Source of the DNA: Caldifarciminota bacterium
GTDB lineage: Bacteria > Hydrothermota > Tepidihabitantia > SM23-42
NCBI GenBank assembly: GCA_030671005.1
Contig: DAOVAN010000023.1
Location: 1-15,474 of the forward strand
Direction of reading: 5' to 3'
DNA: 15,474 bases
Shown here in pieces: positions 1-6,084 of this stretch. Every line of letters begins with the position of its first letter. Within the stretch, counting starts at the first letter, position 1. Below the pieces are notes generated by a model. The model was given only the letters and a program-made list of their open reading frames with translations, did no database searches and was not told the origin of the DNA. The position numbers and the translations under genes were made by a program.

Positions 1-861
1 CTCGCCCTTGGCATGGGCGCTCGTATACTCTTTGAGCCGGTAAAAAGGATCGAGTTTTCCGTCACGCGCGAATTGAAGAAATCGTTTAACCTGTTTCTGA
101 ACGATCTCAAAGAACTTGGTATTCTCCTTTTGAGAGACCGCATGGTCATATTCGTCATGCTATCGGTGCTGATCTTACCATTCGTCGCTGCGCTTACGCA
201 TACCGTTCTCGTCTTTCTAGTCCAACAAGCATTTGAGCTCGGTACTGCAGGAGTCGGCATTTTCGGTGGTATTGTAGGCATCGGTATGCTTGTCGGCGCC
301 GTATTGATCGGCCATATCGGCATAAAAAAGATTACGCTAGGAGAAATCGTCCTATACGCCCTCTCAATCATCGCTCTATTCTTCGTGCAGTTCAAGTTCG
401 GCTTCGGAAACGCCATCACCATGGTCACCGTCACCAGTGGCGTCATCATCTGCCGGGTGCTGATTGGTTACTATGGAAAAAGAATCAGCCGGGGTGTGAT
501 AATTCTCATCAGCGTAGCGGCTCTAGCATTACTCTTTGTTTTTGGTCCATTCCTCATCAACCCGTTCTTTCTTTATGTCGTCGCCTTTATCTCGGGCGCA
601 CTCTTCTCTTTCATTGGCATTGCCCAAGACACCATATTACAGGAGGACGTACTGAAGGGAATCCGCGGACGCATATTCGCGACCAAGGAATTCATTTTGA
701 ATTCGACGTTATTGTTATCGGCACTGCTTGTCGGCTTTTTGTCTCAAGTCTTGAACCCGTATACAATCATTCATATCGCCGGAATCGTCTTGACGGTAGT
801 ATTCATCGCCGCACTGATCATCTATAGATCCATACCCCACGAGATAAGAAGCAGACTTTAA
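1..861 (+). CDS. MFS transporter, C-terminal part (5' end outside window)
   Basis: The reading frame is open from the first base (L-A-L-G precedes the first Met at 13), so the gene starts upstream and 286 residues are visible. The protein is very hydrophobic, with about seven or eight predicted membrane helices. A glycine-rich helix pair (GGIVGIGMLVGAVLIG) and a following basic turn resemble the start of the second six-helix half of major facilitator superfamily permeases. A full MFS protein has about 400-450 residues, so roughly the N-terminal third is missing. It would act in the inner membrane as a secondary transporter, probably an exporter of small molecules; the substrate cannot be read from the sequence. 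The stop TAA at 859-861 is followed by a repeat-rich intergenic region with strong hairpins but no clear T-run terminator. Family call is fairly safe, function is not. Confidence 0.8.
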   Translation, partial: LALGMGARILFEPVKRIEFSVTRELKKSFNLFLNDLKELGILLLRDRMVIFVMLSVLILPFVAALTHTVLVFLVQQAFELGTAGVGIFGGIVGIGMLVGAVLIGHIGIKKITLGEIVLYALSIIALFFVQFKFGFGNAITMVTVTSGVIICRVLIGYYGKRISRGVIILISVAALALLFVFGPFLINPFFLYVVAFISGALFSFIGIAQDTILQEDVLKGIRGRIFATKEFILNSTLLLSALLVGFLSQVLNPYTIIHIAGIVLTVVFIAALIIYRSIPHEIRSRL

Positions 862-862
862 T

Positions 863-890
863 AAATTCGAAATACGAATATCGAAATACG
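863..890. repeat. Degenerate TCGAAAT-type intergenic repeat, left copy
   Basis: The stretch is built of short AAATTCGAAATACGAA-like units. A direct copy lies at 1211-1238, on the other side of the tRNA gene, matching at 21 of the first 24 bases. Such AT-rich units recur between genes in many uncultured bacterial genomes; no function is evident. Confidence 0.6.
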
Positions 891-894
891 ATTC

Positions 895-931
895 CGTAAA
901 TACTCAAATCTTTGATTTGATTGTATTTACG
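895..931. repeat. Two-tier hairpin downstream of the MFS gene
   Basis: A nearly perfect stem-loop. The outer stem CGTAAATAC (895-903) pairs with GTATTTACG (923-931). The inner stem TCAAATC (904-910) pairs with GATTTGA (914-920) around a TTT loop, with a two-base TT bulge at 921-922. A small CCCC-GAAA-GGGG hairpin follows at 937-948. No T-run follows, so a classical terminator is not supported, although the structure could stop or protect the 3' end of the MFS transcript. The core recurs at 1682-1696. Confidence 0.7.
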
Positions 932-952
932 AGAATCCCCGAAAGGGGGCAC

Positions 953-1006
953 AAATCCAAAGCACAAAATCCGAATGACCAAAACCGAGTTTAGTATTTT
1001 GGATTT
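953..1006. repeat. Inverted repeat, 9-bp perfect arms
   Basis: AAATCCAAA (953-961) and TTTGGATTT (998-1006) are perfect inverted copies 36 nt apart. The sequence between them belongs to the same AT-rich repeat family. It looks like a non-coding intergenic element. Confidence 0.5.
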
Positions 1007-1083
1007 CGAATTTCACTTCTCTTAATCACGCTATGATTAGGCCATTGTAATCTGTCCTCAAACGATAGTGTAAGGTAGCGTGC

Positions 1084-1111
1084 TTGACACTCATGCACCA
1101 TTAGCTATAAT
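1084..1111 (+). promoter_or_regulatory. Consensus sigma-70 promoter for tRNA-Pro
   Basis: TTGACA (1084-1089), a 16-bp spacer and TATAAT (1106-1111) match both consensus hexamers exactly. Initiation about seven bases downstream would fall near A1118, only about two bases before the mature tRNA 5' end at 1120, so the precursor should have an extremely short leader. Confidence 0.85.
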
Positions 1112-1119
1112 GGAGTCAT

Positions 1120-1193
1120 CGGGGCGTGGCGCAGTGGCTTAGCGCGCCAGCTTGGGGTGCTGGAGGTCGTCGGTTCAAATCCGATCGCCCCGA
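1120..1193 (+). tRNA. tRNA-Pro (anticodon GGG)
   Basis: A full cloverleaf can be drawn. Acceptor arm CGGGGCG (1120-1126) pairs with CGCCCCG (1186-1192), with discriminator A1193. The D arm is GCGC (1129-1132)/GCGC (1142-1145). The anticodon stem CCAGC (1147-1151)/GCTGG (1159-1163) closes the seven-base loop TTGGGGT, giving anticodon GGG at 1154-1156. The variable loop is short, and the T arm GTCGG/CCGAT closes the loop TTCAAAT. The initial C and G-rich acceptor are usual for bacterial tRNA-Pro. The 3' CCA is not encoded (TCT follows) and must be added enzymatically. It reads CCC and, by wobble, CCU codons. Confidence 0.95.
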
Positions 1194-1196
1194 TCT

Positions 1197-1238
1197 TTTA
1201 GGAAAATCCTAAATTCTAAATACGAAATTCGAAACCCC
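1197..1238. repeat. Small hairpin plus right copy of the TCGAAAT-type repeat
   Basis: TTTAGGA (1197-1203) and TCCTAAA (1207-1213) form a 7-bp stem with a three-base A loop just after the tRNA. The repeat copy at 1211-1238 matches 863-890. The hairpin may mark the tRNA transcript end, but there is no T-run after it and the stem is AT-rich, so terminator function is uncertain. Confidence 0.45.
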
Positions 1239-1321
1239 ATTAGATAATTCTATGTCTATCTGAAGTCGGCAAGAATTGTGAAGTAAAAGGAAGACCTGTA
1301 AATAACTCTATCTAACGGGGT
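1234..1321. repeat. Imperfect inverted repeat, 13-bp arms (12/13)
   Basis: ACCCCATTAGATA (1234-1246) and the reverse complement of TATCTAACGGGGT (1309-1321) differ at one position. The arms enclose about 62 bases with no open frame of note. The shape is that of a small non-autonomous element or a long-range hairpin; no duplicated flanks could be recognised. Confidence 0.45.
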
Positions 1322-1390
1322 AAACAAATCCTAATTTCAAAACTCAAAATTATAAACTGTTCTTAGTTATATTAATTCACAGCGTCATCC

Positions 1391-1430
1391 TTCGTCATTG
1401 CGAGTGAGTGTAGCGAGCGAAGCAATCTCG
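1391..1430. repeat. Dispersed palindromic-type intergenic repeat
   Basis: The segment with CATTGCGAG near 1396-1404 and GCGAAGCAATCTC near 1417-1429 resembles a known widely dispersed bacterial intergenic repeat, with the outer arms ATTGC (1397-1401) and GCAAT (1422-1426) inverted. It is recognised from memory of this repeat type, not from a search. Such copies are usually non-coding. Confidence 0.55.
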
Positions 1431-1467
1431 CTGATAAGCATAACGTAACATGCTGCAAGGTTTTTTT

Positions 1468-1527
1468 CTGATCATCTGATACTCTGGTGTGCTGTTTCCT
1501 GATTTTCTGATACTCTGATATGCTTTT
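1468..1527. repeat. Two tandem copies of a ~30-bp imperfect direct repeat
   Basis: The copies at about 1468-1497 and 1499-1527 share a TCTGATACTCTG core and similar flanks (CTGAT before it, a TGCT..TTT tail after it). A run of seven T precedes the pair at 1461-1467. The next bases to about 1600 hold only a weak hairpin, ACAGCG (1550-1555)/CGCTGT (1565-1570). Low-complexity repeat, no function evident. Confidence 0.5.
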
Positions 1528-1609
1528 CTTGTTTGTCGGCTTACGCATTACAGCGCTCGGAGTTCGCTGTTAGTTATGTTCAAAGCATGCCCTCGGAGCA
1601 AAAGCATAC

Positions 1610-1630
1610 GGGGGTAGAGACCTGACCCCA
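1610..1630. repeat. REP-like GGGGT...ACCCC hairpin, possible IS200/RAYT remnant
   Basis: GGGGT (1611-1615) and ACCCC (1625-1629) are inverted, and read on the minus strand the segment gives TGGGGTCAGGTCTCTACCCC. The TGGGGTCAGGTCT string is often seen next to REP-associated Y1 transposases; this is recalled, not searched. No transposase frame is present here, so at most this is an end fragment or a solo REP. Confidence 0.4.
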
Positions 1631-1672
1631 GTGTTATTCCAATCGGCGTAATCTGTCTTTTATCGTTGTTGC

Positions 1673-1778
1673 CATTTTTTCCAAATCTTCGATTTGATCG
1701 AAAAAATGAGCATACCGACTTCTTTGTCGGTGAATCGATTCGCGAAGCGAACGCAATTCGCTTTTCGAAATTCGAATT
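1673..1778. repeat. Cluster of consecutive stem-loops after the antiporter operon
   Basis: Several hairpins stand back to back. CATTTTTTC (1673-1681)/GAAAAAATG (1700-1708) encloses CAAATC (1682-1687)/GATTTG (1691-1696) with loop TTC. ACCGAC (1714-1719)/GTCGGT (1726-1731) has a six-base loop. GAATCGATTC (1732-1741) is a palindrome overlapping TTCGC (1739-1743)/GCGAA (1747-1751). AATTCG (1755-1760)/CGAATT (1773-1778) completes the row. The cluster lies just beyond the stop of the minus-strand operon at 1786, where a terminator or mRNA 3'-end stabiliser would be expected, but none of the stems is followed by a clear T-run on that strand. Confidence 0.6.
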
Positions 1779-1785
1779 TTGTTTG

Positions 1786-2952
1786 TTAGATCTCTCCTGC
1801 CTTCTTCAATCCATATTTTGCGGCCAAGGGTCCGATCAATTCATATAGTACCGTCGTTGCGGTGATGGTTGTGAATATTATCTCGCCAAACCTAGGATAC
1901 AAAGCCTTGGCACTGAGAGCAACACCCAGTGCTACACCGGCTTGGGGGACCAGCCCCCAACCCAGGTAATTACCTACATTAGAACCAGCCTTGGATATCA
2001 AGGCACCCAATTTAACACCTATGAATTTCCCAATGACCCGGAAAGCCATATACAATAGTCCCATGAAACCGATCCTTGGTATAATACTCACTTCTAGATT
2101 CGCGCCCACCAACACAAAAAAAGCGAGAAAAAAGACCATATCAATCTGTCTTAACGTTTCGAAGTACAACTCGCTATTCTTCGCAATATTAGCAACGATG
2201 ATCCCAAGGGCGATATTCGTCAGCAACGGTGATAGTCCGAGACGCATTGATAAACCAACAGCGAGAAAAATAACCCCGACAATAATAACCAAGATCTCCT
2301 CACGGTTCACAATAAAGCGTAACAGAAAGTAAAGCAAAACAGCCAACATGCCACCCAGCATCAACGCGGCGAATATCTCAAGAAACGCTTCCATAAGCAC
2401 GCCGATACTGAAAACGCCGGCACTCAGCGCATTCGCGGCTGCGATCGCCAGAGCGGAAAAAACAAGACACCAGGCATCATCGATGGCTACAACTCTCATC
2501 AACATTTCGGTAACTGGCCCACTTGCGCGATATTCTCTAATAACCATCACGGTCGCTGCAGGTGCAGTCGCGGCGGCAGCGGCACCCAAGACAAGCGCCG
2601 GATGAATTGGCATTTGCTTAGCCAAAAAGTATACTATCATGACCAAGGTCACGAGCAACCACGCAAACCCTGCTTCCAGAATGGAAATCCACAACACGGG
2701 TTTCCCGGCTTTTTTCATACTGCCTATCTTGAAATTAGACCCCAGGGCAAAAGCAATCACACCTAACACAAAGTTGGAGACAAAATCGGAAGTACCCATT
2801 ACCTTAATCGGAATTAGGTTCAGAAGGCGGGGGCCAATAATGATACCAATTAAGAGATAGGCAGTAACTGCAGGAAAATGAATCCTACGCAGGAGTTTTG
2901 CCCCAACGTAGCCACAAACGATGATGAAGGCAAAACCTAATATACTATTCAG
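1786..2952 (-). CDS. CPA2-family Na+(K+)/H+ antiporter, second tandem copy (CTG start)
   Basis: A membrane cation/proton exchanger of the Kef/NapA-like CPA2 family (Na_H_Exchanger domain), about 388 residues and a dozen helices. The paired Asp of the ion-binding helix is present (VAIDDAW, D158-D159), as is the ATAPAATV stretch (about 128-135) of the crossed helices. It ends at KAGEI and lacks the C-terminal RCK/TrkA-N domain of true KefB/KefC. The first ATG (2799) would remove the first helix. The frame stays open to 2991, and the residues from CTG 2952 (LNSIL..., then VGAKLLRRI) align with the start of the upstream paralog (MNSLL..., then VGARLLKLV). No ATG, GTG or TTG lies between 2952 and 2799, so the rare start CTG is chosen. 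GGGGAG lies ten bases upstream, and the start overlaps the preceding stop by 8 nt exactly as in the upstream pair. Ion specificity is unknown. Confidence 0.85.
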   Translation of the reverse strand: MNSILGFAFIIVCGYVGAKLLRRIHFPAVTAYLLIGIIIGPRLLNLIPIKVMGTSDFVSNFVLGVIAFALGSNFKIGSMKKAGKPVLWISILEAGFAWLLVTLVMIVYFLAKQMPIHPALVLGAAAAATAPAATVMVIREYRASGPVTEMLMRVVAIDDAWCLVFSALAIAAANALSAGVFSIGVLMEAFLEIFAALMLGGMLAVLLYFLLRFIVNREEILVIIVGVIFLAVGLSMRLGLSPLLTNIALGIIVANIAKNSELYFETLRQIDMVFFLAFFVLVGANLEVSIIPRIGFMGLLYMAFRVIGKFIGVKLGALISKAGSNVGNYLGWGLVPQAGVALGVALSAKALYPRFGEIIFTTITATTVLYELIGPLAAKYGLKKAGEI

Positions 2953-4123
2953 TTGATACGATCTCCCCAGCTTTTGTGAGGCTGTATTTTGTCAGGAGCG
3001 GACCGACCAACTCAAATACAACCGATGTTGCCGCGATGATGGTGAAAATGTAGTTACCCAGATCAGGAAAGGTTGTCTTCGCCACGAGTCCAATGCCCAA
3101 TGCAACACCGGCTTGCGGCGTTAAACTCAAACCCAACCAATCACCGGCAGCTTTTGGCGCGTCACTCAATTTTGCACCCAACTTGGCTCCATATACTTTG
3201 CCAATCGTACGGAATACTACATAGAGAACACCGGCAATACCCATTTTGTATAATATACTAAAATCGAGATGGGCACCGGATATGATGAAGAAAGCAAGAA
3301 ATAACGGTGTATCCACGGAGCGCAGCACTTCAAAAAATTTGTAGTTTTCACGCGCCATATTGACCATGACTAGACCCATCATCATCGATGACAGAAGTAC
3401 TGACACTTCTAAAGCAATTGAGATCCCAACATTGAAGAGTACCAAACCCAGAGTATATATAAGAAGTTCTTCTCTTGTTCGAATGAACCTACTAAGTTTT
3501 GAAGATATGTAGCCTAAAATACCACCGACCAGAAGTGCGCCAAAGATCTCTCCTAGACCGGCAAATACAATAGACATTTGAAAAACATCTGCACGCATTG
3601 CATTACCAACGGCAATGGCCATTGCAGCAAAAATAAGACACCACGCATCATCAATCGCCACTACCTTGAGCAAGAGTTCGGTGAGCATGCCGCTAGCGCG
3701 GTATTCCCTGATGACTAAAACCGTTGCCGCAGGCGCGGTAGCTGAAGCAGCCGCGCCGAGCACAATTGCCGGATAGATGGGCATATCTATCGTGATGAAA
3801 TAAATAATCAACGCTGTAGAGACCAAAATCCAGGCACCCAAGGCGGCGATAATTGAAATCCACATGACTTGTTTCACGCCCTGGCGCATTTTGTCGAAAC
3901 GGAAATTCTCACCCAAACTGAAAGCAATTATGCCCAACACCAAATTAGAGAAGAATTCTGAGGCCGTGAAGATTTCTGGTGTGACCAAATTTAACATATG
4001 GGGGCCAATAAGCATGCCGACGATAAGAAACGCAGTCACATTGGGTAAACGGACGAGTTTCAACAAGCGCGCGCCGACAAATCCTAGAATCAAAATCAAA
4101 CCGGCGCTGAGCAGACTATTCAC
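2945..4123 (-). CDS. CPA2-family Na+(K+)/H+ antiporter, first tandem copy
   Basis: 392 residues with about twelve membrane helices and the Na_H_Exchanger fold. It is clearly a paralog of the next gene: the two share GAAASATAPAATV-like and VVAIDDAWCL motifs at the same residue numbers (double Asp D158-D159) and a C-terminal KAGEI. The double Asp is the proton/cation-binding pair of electrogenic-type CPA2 exchangers; the exact ion and stoichiometry cannot be inferred. There is no RCK domain, so regulation would have to come from another protein, and the CBS protein encoded immediately upstream is the obvious candidate. The start is GTG at 4123, overlapping the CBS stop by 8 nt (GTGAATAG). No good Shine-Dalgarno is at the right distance, so translational coupling is likely. 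Confidence 0.9.
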   Translation of the reverse strand: MNSLLSAGLILILGFVGARLLKLVRLPNVTAFLIVGMLIGPHMLNLVTPEIFTASEFFSNLVLGIIAFSLGENFRFDKMRQGVKQVMWISIIAALGAWILVSTALIIYFITIDMPIYPAIVLGAAASATAPAATVLVIREYRASGMLTELLLKVVAIDDAWCLIFAAMAIAVGNAMRADVFQMSIVFAGLGEIFGALLVGGILGYISSKLSRFIRTREELLIYTLGLVLFNVGISIALEVSVLLSSMMMGLVMVNMARENYKFFEVLRSVDTPLFLAFFIISGAHLDFSILYKMGIAGVLYVVFRTIGKVYGAKLGAKLSDAPKAAGDWLGLSLTPQAGVALGIGLVAKTTFPDLGNYIFTIIAATSVVFELVGPLLTKYSLTKAGEIVSTE

Positions 4124-4610
4124 TTTCTAGGATGTCATGTTCCTTGAAGATATAGACGAGAATGTCGAGCAGGGATAATACACCCACCAACTTCTTGTCT
4201 GATACAACGGGCAGAGTCTCAATGCTGTGAAGTCTCATGATTCGGCGCGCCTCACGTACTGTTTTGTTTTCCTGGATTGATACGAAATTGGTATTGATGA
4301 TATCGTCAACCAGAATCAGTGTACCCATCTCAGGGGAGAGTTCCAAATTGAGATCCTCATCATCGGTTTTTTCCACAAAGGGCATTCTCTCCACGATTTC
4401 ACTGACCGATTTCGAAAAAGGCCGGAAGATGTTCAGAATACCACGATAGTTTACAATTCCCAATAAGGTTTTGTCTTCATCAACAACCGGGAGCATATAA
4501 TGATTCGTTCTTCGTATAAATTCGATCAATTGCTGCAGGGTAGTCGACGGCTTCACTGTGGGTGCATCTCGCCTCATTACAGTTGCGACCGACAGCTTCT
4601 CGATGTCCAT
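4116..4610 (-). CDS. Double CBS-domain protein, probable antiporter regulator
   Basis: A soluble protein of 164 residues made of two CBS domains: about residues 6-62 (SVATVMRRDAPTVKPSTTL, then LPVVDEDKTLLGIVNYRGIL) and about 102-156 (DDIINTNFVSIQENKTVREA, then LPVVSDKKLVGVLSLLDIL), joined by about 40 acidic residues. Paired CBS domains form a Bateman module that typically binds adenine nucleotides and controls a partner. Overlap with the antiporter gene suggests it gates those exchangers; this is inference. The frame can be extended to a TTG at 4625, but that codon abuts the -10 element of the likely promoter, so ATG 4610 is preferred. From that promoter the transcript would start at or next to the ATG. 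Confidence 0.85.
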   Translation of the reverse strand: MDIEKLSVATVMRRDAPTVKPSTTLQQLIEFIRRTNHYMLPVVDEDKTLLGIVNYRGILNIFRPFSKSVSEIVERMPFVEKTDDEDLNLELSPEMGTLILVDDIINTNFVSIQENKTVREARRIMRLHSIETLPVVSDKKLVGVLSLLDILVYIFKEHDILESE

Positions 4611-4616
4611 ACAATA

Positions 4617-4644
4617 ATTATACAAAATTCCGAATTCTTTGCAA
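4617..4644 (-). promoter_or_regulatory. Likely internal promoter for CBS-antiporter genes
   Basis: On the minus strand TTGCAA (4644-4639), a 16-bp spacer and TATAAT (4622-4617) form a sigma-70 type site (4/6 and 6/6). Initiation seven bases downstream would coincide with the ATG at 4610, implying a leaderless mRNA. It sits in the only sizeable gap of the minus-strand block. Confidence 0.6.
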
Positions 4645-4656
4645 TACTCCTATTGC
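4641..4656. repeat. Inverted repeat overlapping the -35 box
   Basis: GCAATA (4641-4646) and TATTGC (4651-4656) form a perfect 6-bp stem around CTCC. It overlaps the -35 element of the CBS promoter. It could be an operator or a weak transcript hairpin after the GGDEF gene; the sequence does not decide which. Confidence 0.4.
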
Positions 4657-4692
4657 GGAGATCAATTATTTGGATTCTATCGGGGAATCACA

Positions 4693-6084
4693 TCATGCCA
4701 AGACGACCTTGTTGCGTCCCGACATCTTGCCTTCATACATGGCGCGGTCCGCCTTGCCGACTAGTTCATCACGGGTCTTGGCATCGTCAGGATAAGTCGC
4801 CACTCCCGATGTGATGCTGATATTGAATTTTTTGTTACCGAAGGCATAAAAAGGTTCACGGCATATCGCCTTTCTTATCCGCTCGGCAATAATTGCCGCG
4901 GTCTTCTTAGCGGTATTGGGGAGCAGTACGATGTATTCGTCACCACCATAGCGTACGATTACATCATTCTTACGAACGACCTGGGACATTCTTTCACCTA
5001 CGATCTTAAGCGTTTCGCTACCAACGAGATGGCCAAAATTATCATCCACCAGTTTAAAGAAATCGATGTCGAGGAATATGAGCGAAATGATGCCGCGCGT
5101 TTCCTTTCTCTCGAGCAGAAAATTATCGAGGTATTGATTGCAATAGCGCGTATTGTAAAGCTGTGTGAGGTCATCTATCTGGCTCGCCTCTTCCATTTTG
5201 CGGTACATGGTTGCCTTCTCAAGGGCAATGGTCAAGTGTGCTACGACGTTCTCGAATATCTCAAAATCATCCTGGGTAAAAGGTTCGCCTCCGATCTTGT
5301 TAACAACCTCAACAACTCCGATGATCCTATCACTGCTTTTCATCGGCACGCAAAGTACTGATTTGGTTGTGAATTTTGTCTTCTTGTCGACACCAGAATA
5401 GAATCTCGGGTCCTTTGTCACATCTGGCACAATCAGCGATTTGCCGTAGCGCGCCACCCAGCCAGCGACCCCTTGACCGATTGTCAATCTCATGCCCAAG
5501 AGCTTCTTGCCGGCCTTACCCGAAGCAGCCTCAAAGACGAGCTCATTCGTAGTTTCGTTGAGAAGCAATACAGACCAGCCCTCAGCCTTTATGAGCTCCG
5601 CTGCCTTCTCCATGATCGTATTGAGAATCTCCTTTGGCATCAGAGAAGAATTGATAGCTTGAACCACCTCATTAAGCGTTTGTAGCACCTGCACCTTCCA
5701 TCTAAGAGACAGCACTGTCTGTCGATTGCACATGATCTCGTTTCTTCTCTTGATTGCTTTGTCAACCACCTTTTGCAGAAAATCATGACGGTACGGGCGA
5801 AGCAACAACCCCGCAATACCCGCAAAAATTGCCCGTTCATAACTCATTACCGTATTCCGGTCGGCAACCACGATGATCGGTACCTCACCGTGCTCTTTCT
5901 TGAATTGATCCAGCAACCCAAATGCTGATTCATCCAGAATCATGATGTCAAATGTCTTTTTTCGAATGGTCTTGCGTAACTCATTCATACTGGAGACGGC
6001 TGTGTTGCTCAACCCCGATTCTCGCAGATCCCTTGAGAGGGTACTGAGTCTCAGGCGGTCCGAGTCGTATATTATTACCTGCAT
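4693..6084 (-). CDS. Diguanylate cyclase: receiver-like, GAF and GGDEF domains
   Basis: 463 residues, soluble. Residues 1-118 look like a response-regulator receiver (acidic D7/D9, candidate phospho-acceptor D51), but the usual switch Thr is Val (V73) and the conserved Lys of the LKP motif is Arg (LRP, R96). Residues about 140-290 form a GAF sensor domain (GQGVAGWVARYGK, SVLCVPM, IIGVVEVVNK). Residues about 300-463 form a GGDEF domain with DDLTQLYN, DIDFFKLVDDNFGH and an intact GGDEY active site (380-384), so it should make c-di-GMP from two GTP. An RxxD inhibitory site (R371-D374) sits five residues before it, predicting product inhibition. The ATG at 6084 overlaps the preceding stop as TGATG; a TTG one codon earlier is less likely. 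It is last in the block before an 82-nt gap. Confidence 0.92.
   Translation of the reverse strand: MQVIIYDSDRLRLSTLSRDLRESGLSNTAVSSMNELRKTIRKKTFDIMILDESAFGLLDQFKKEHGEVPIIVVADRNTVMSYERAIFAGIAGLLLRPYRHDFLQKVVDKAIKRRNEIMCNRQTVLSLRWKVQVLQTLNEVVQAINSSLMPKEILNTIMEKAAELIKAEGWSVLLLNETTNELVFEAASGKAGKKLLGMRLTIGQGVAGWVARYGKSLIVPDVTKDPRFYSGVDKKTKFTTKSVLCVPMKSSDRIIGVVEVVNKIGGEPFTQDDFEIFENVVAHLTIALEKATMYRKMEEASQIDDLTQLYNTRYCNQYLDNFLLERKETRGIISLIFLDIDFFKLVDDNFGHLVGSETLKIVGERMSQVVRKNDVIVRYGGDEYIVLLPNTAKKTAAIIAERIRKAICREPFYAFGNKKFNISITSGVATYPDDAKTRDELVGKADRAMYEGKMSGRNKVVLA

Noticed and set aside
1197..1213. Hairpin after tRNA-Pro as an intrinsic terminator
   Set aside because: The stem is short and AT-rich and is not followed by a T-run on the plus strand.
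1391..1527. Possible CRISPR array in the repeat-rich intergenic region
   Set aside because: Repeats are only two imperfect adjacent copies without regular spacers, and no cas genes are present.
1666..1848. Plus-strand ORF of 60 codons across the hairpin cluster
   Set aside because: It spans palindromic sequence and the 3' end of the antiporter gene, has no recognisable motif, and looks like chance.
4608..4625. TTG at 4625 as the start of the CBS gene
   Set aside because: It abuts the -10 element of the likely promoter, so an mRNA from that promoter would not contain it; ATG 4610 fits better. A longer transcript from upstream could still use it.
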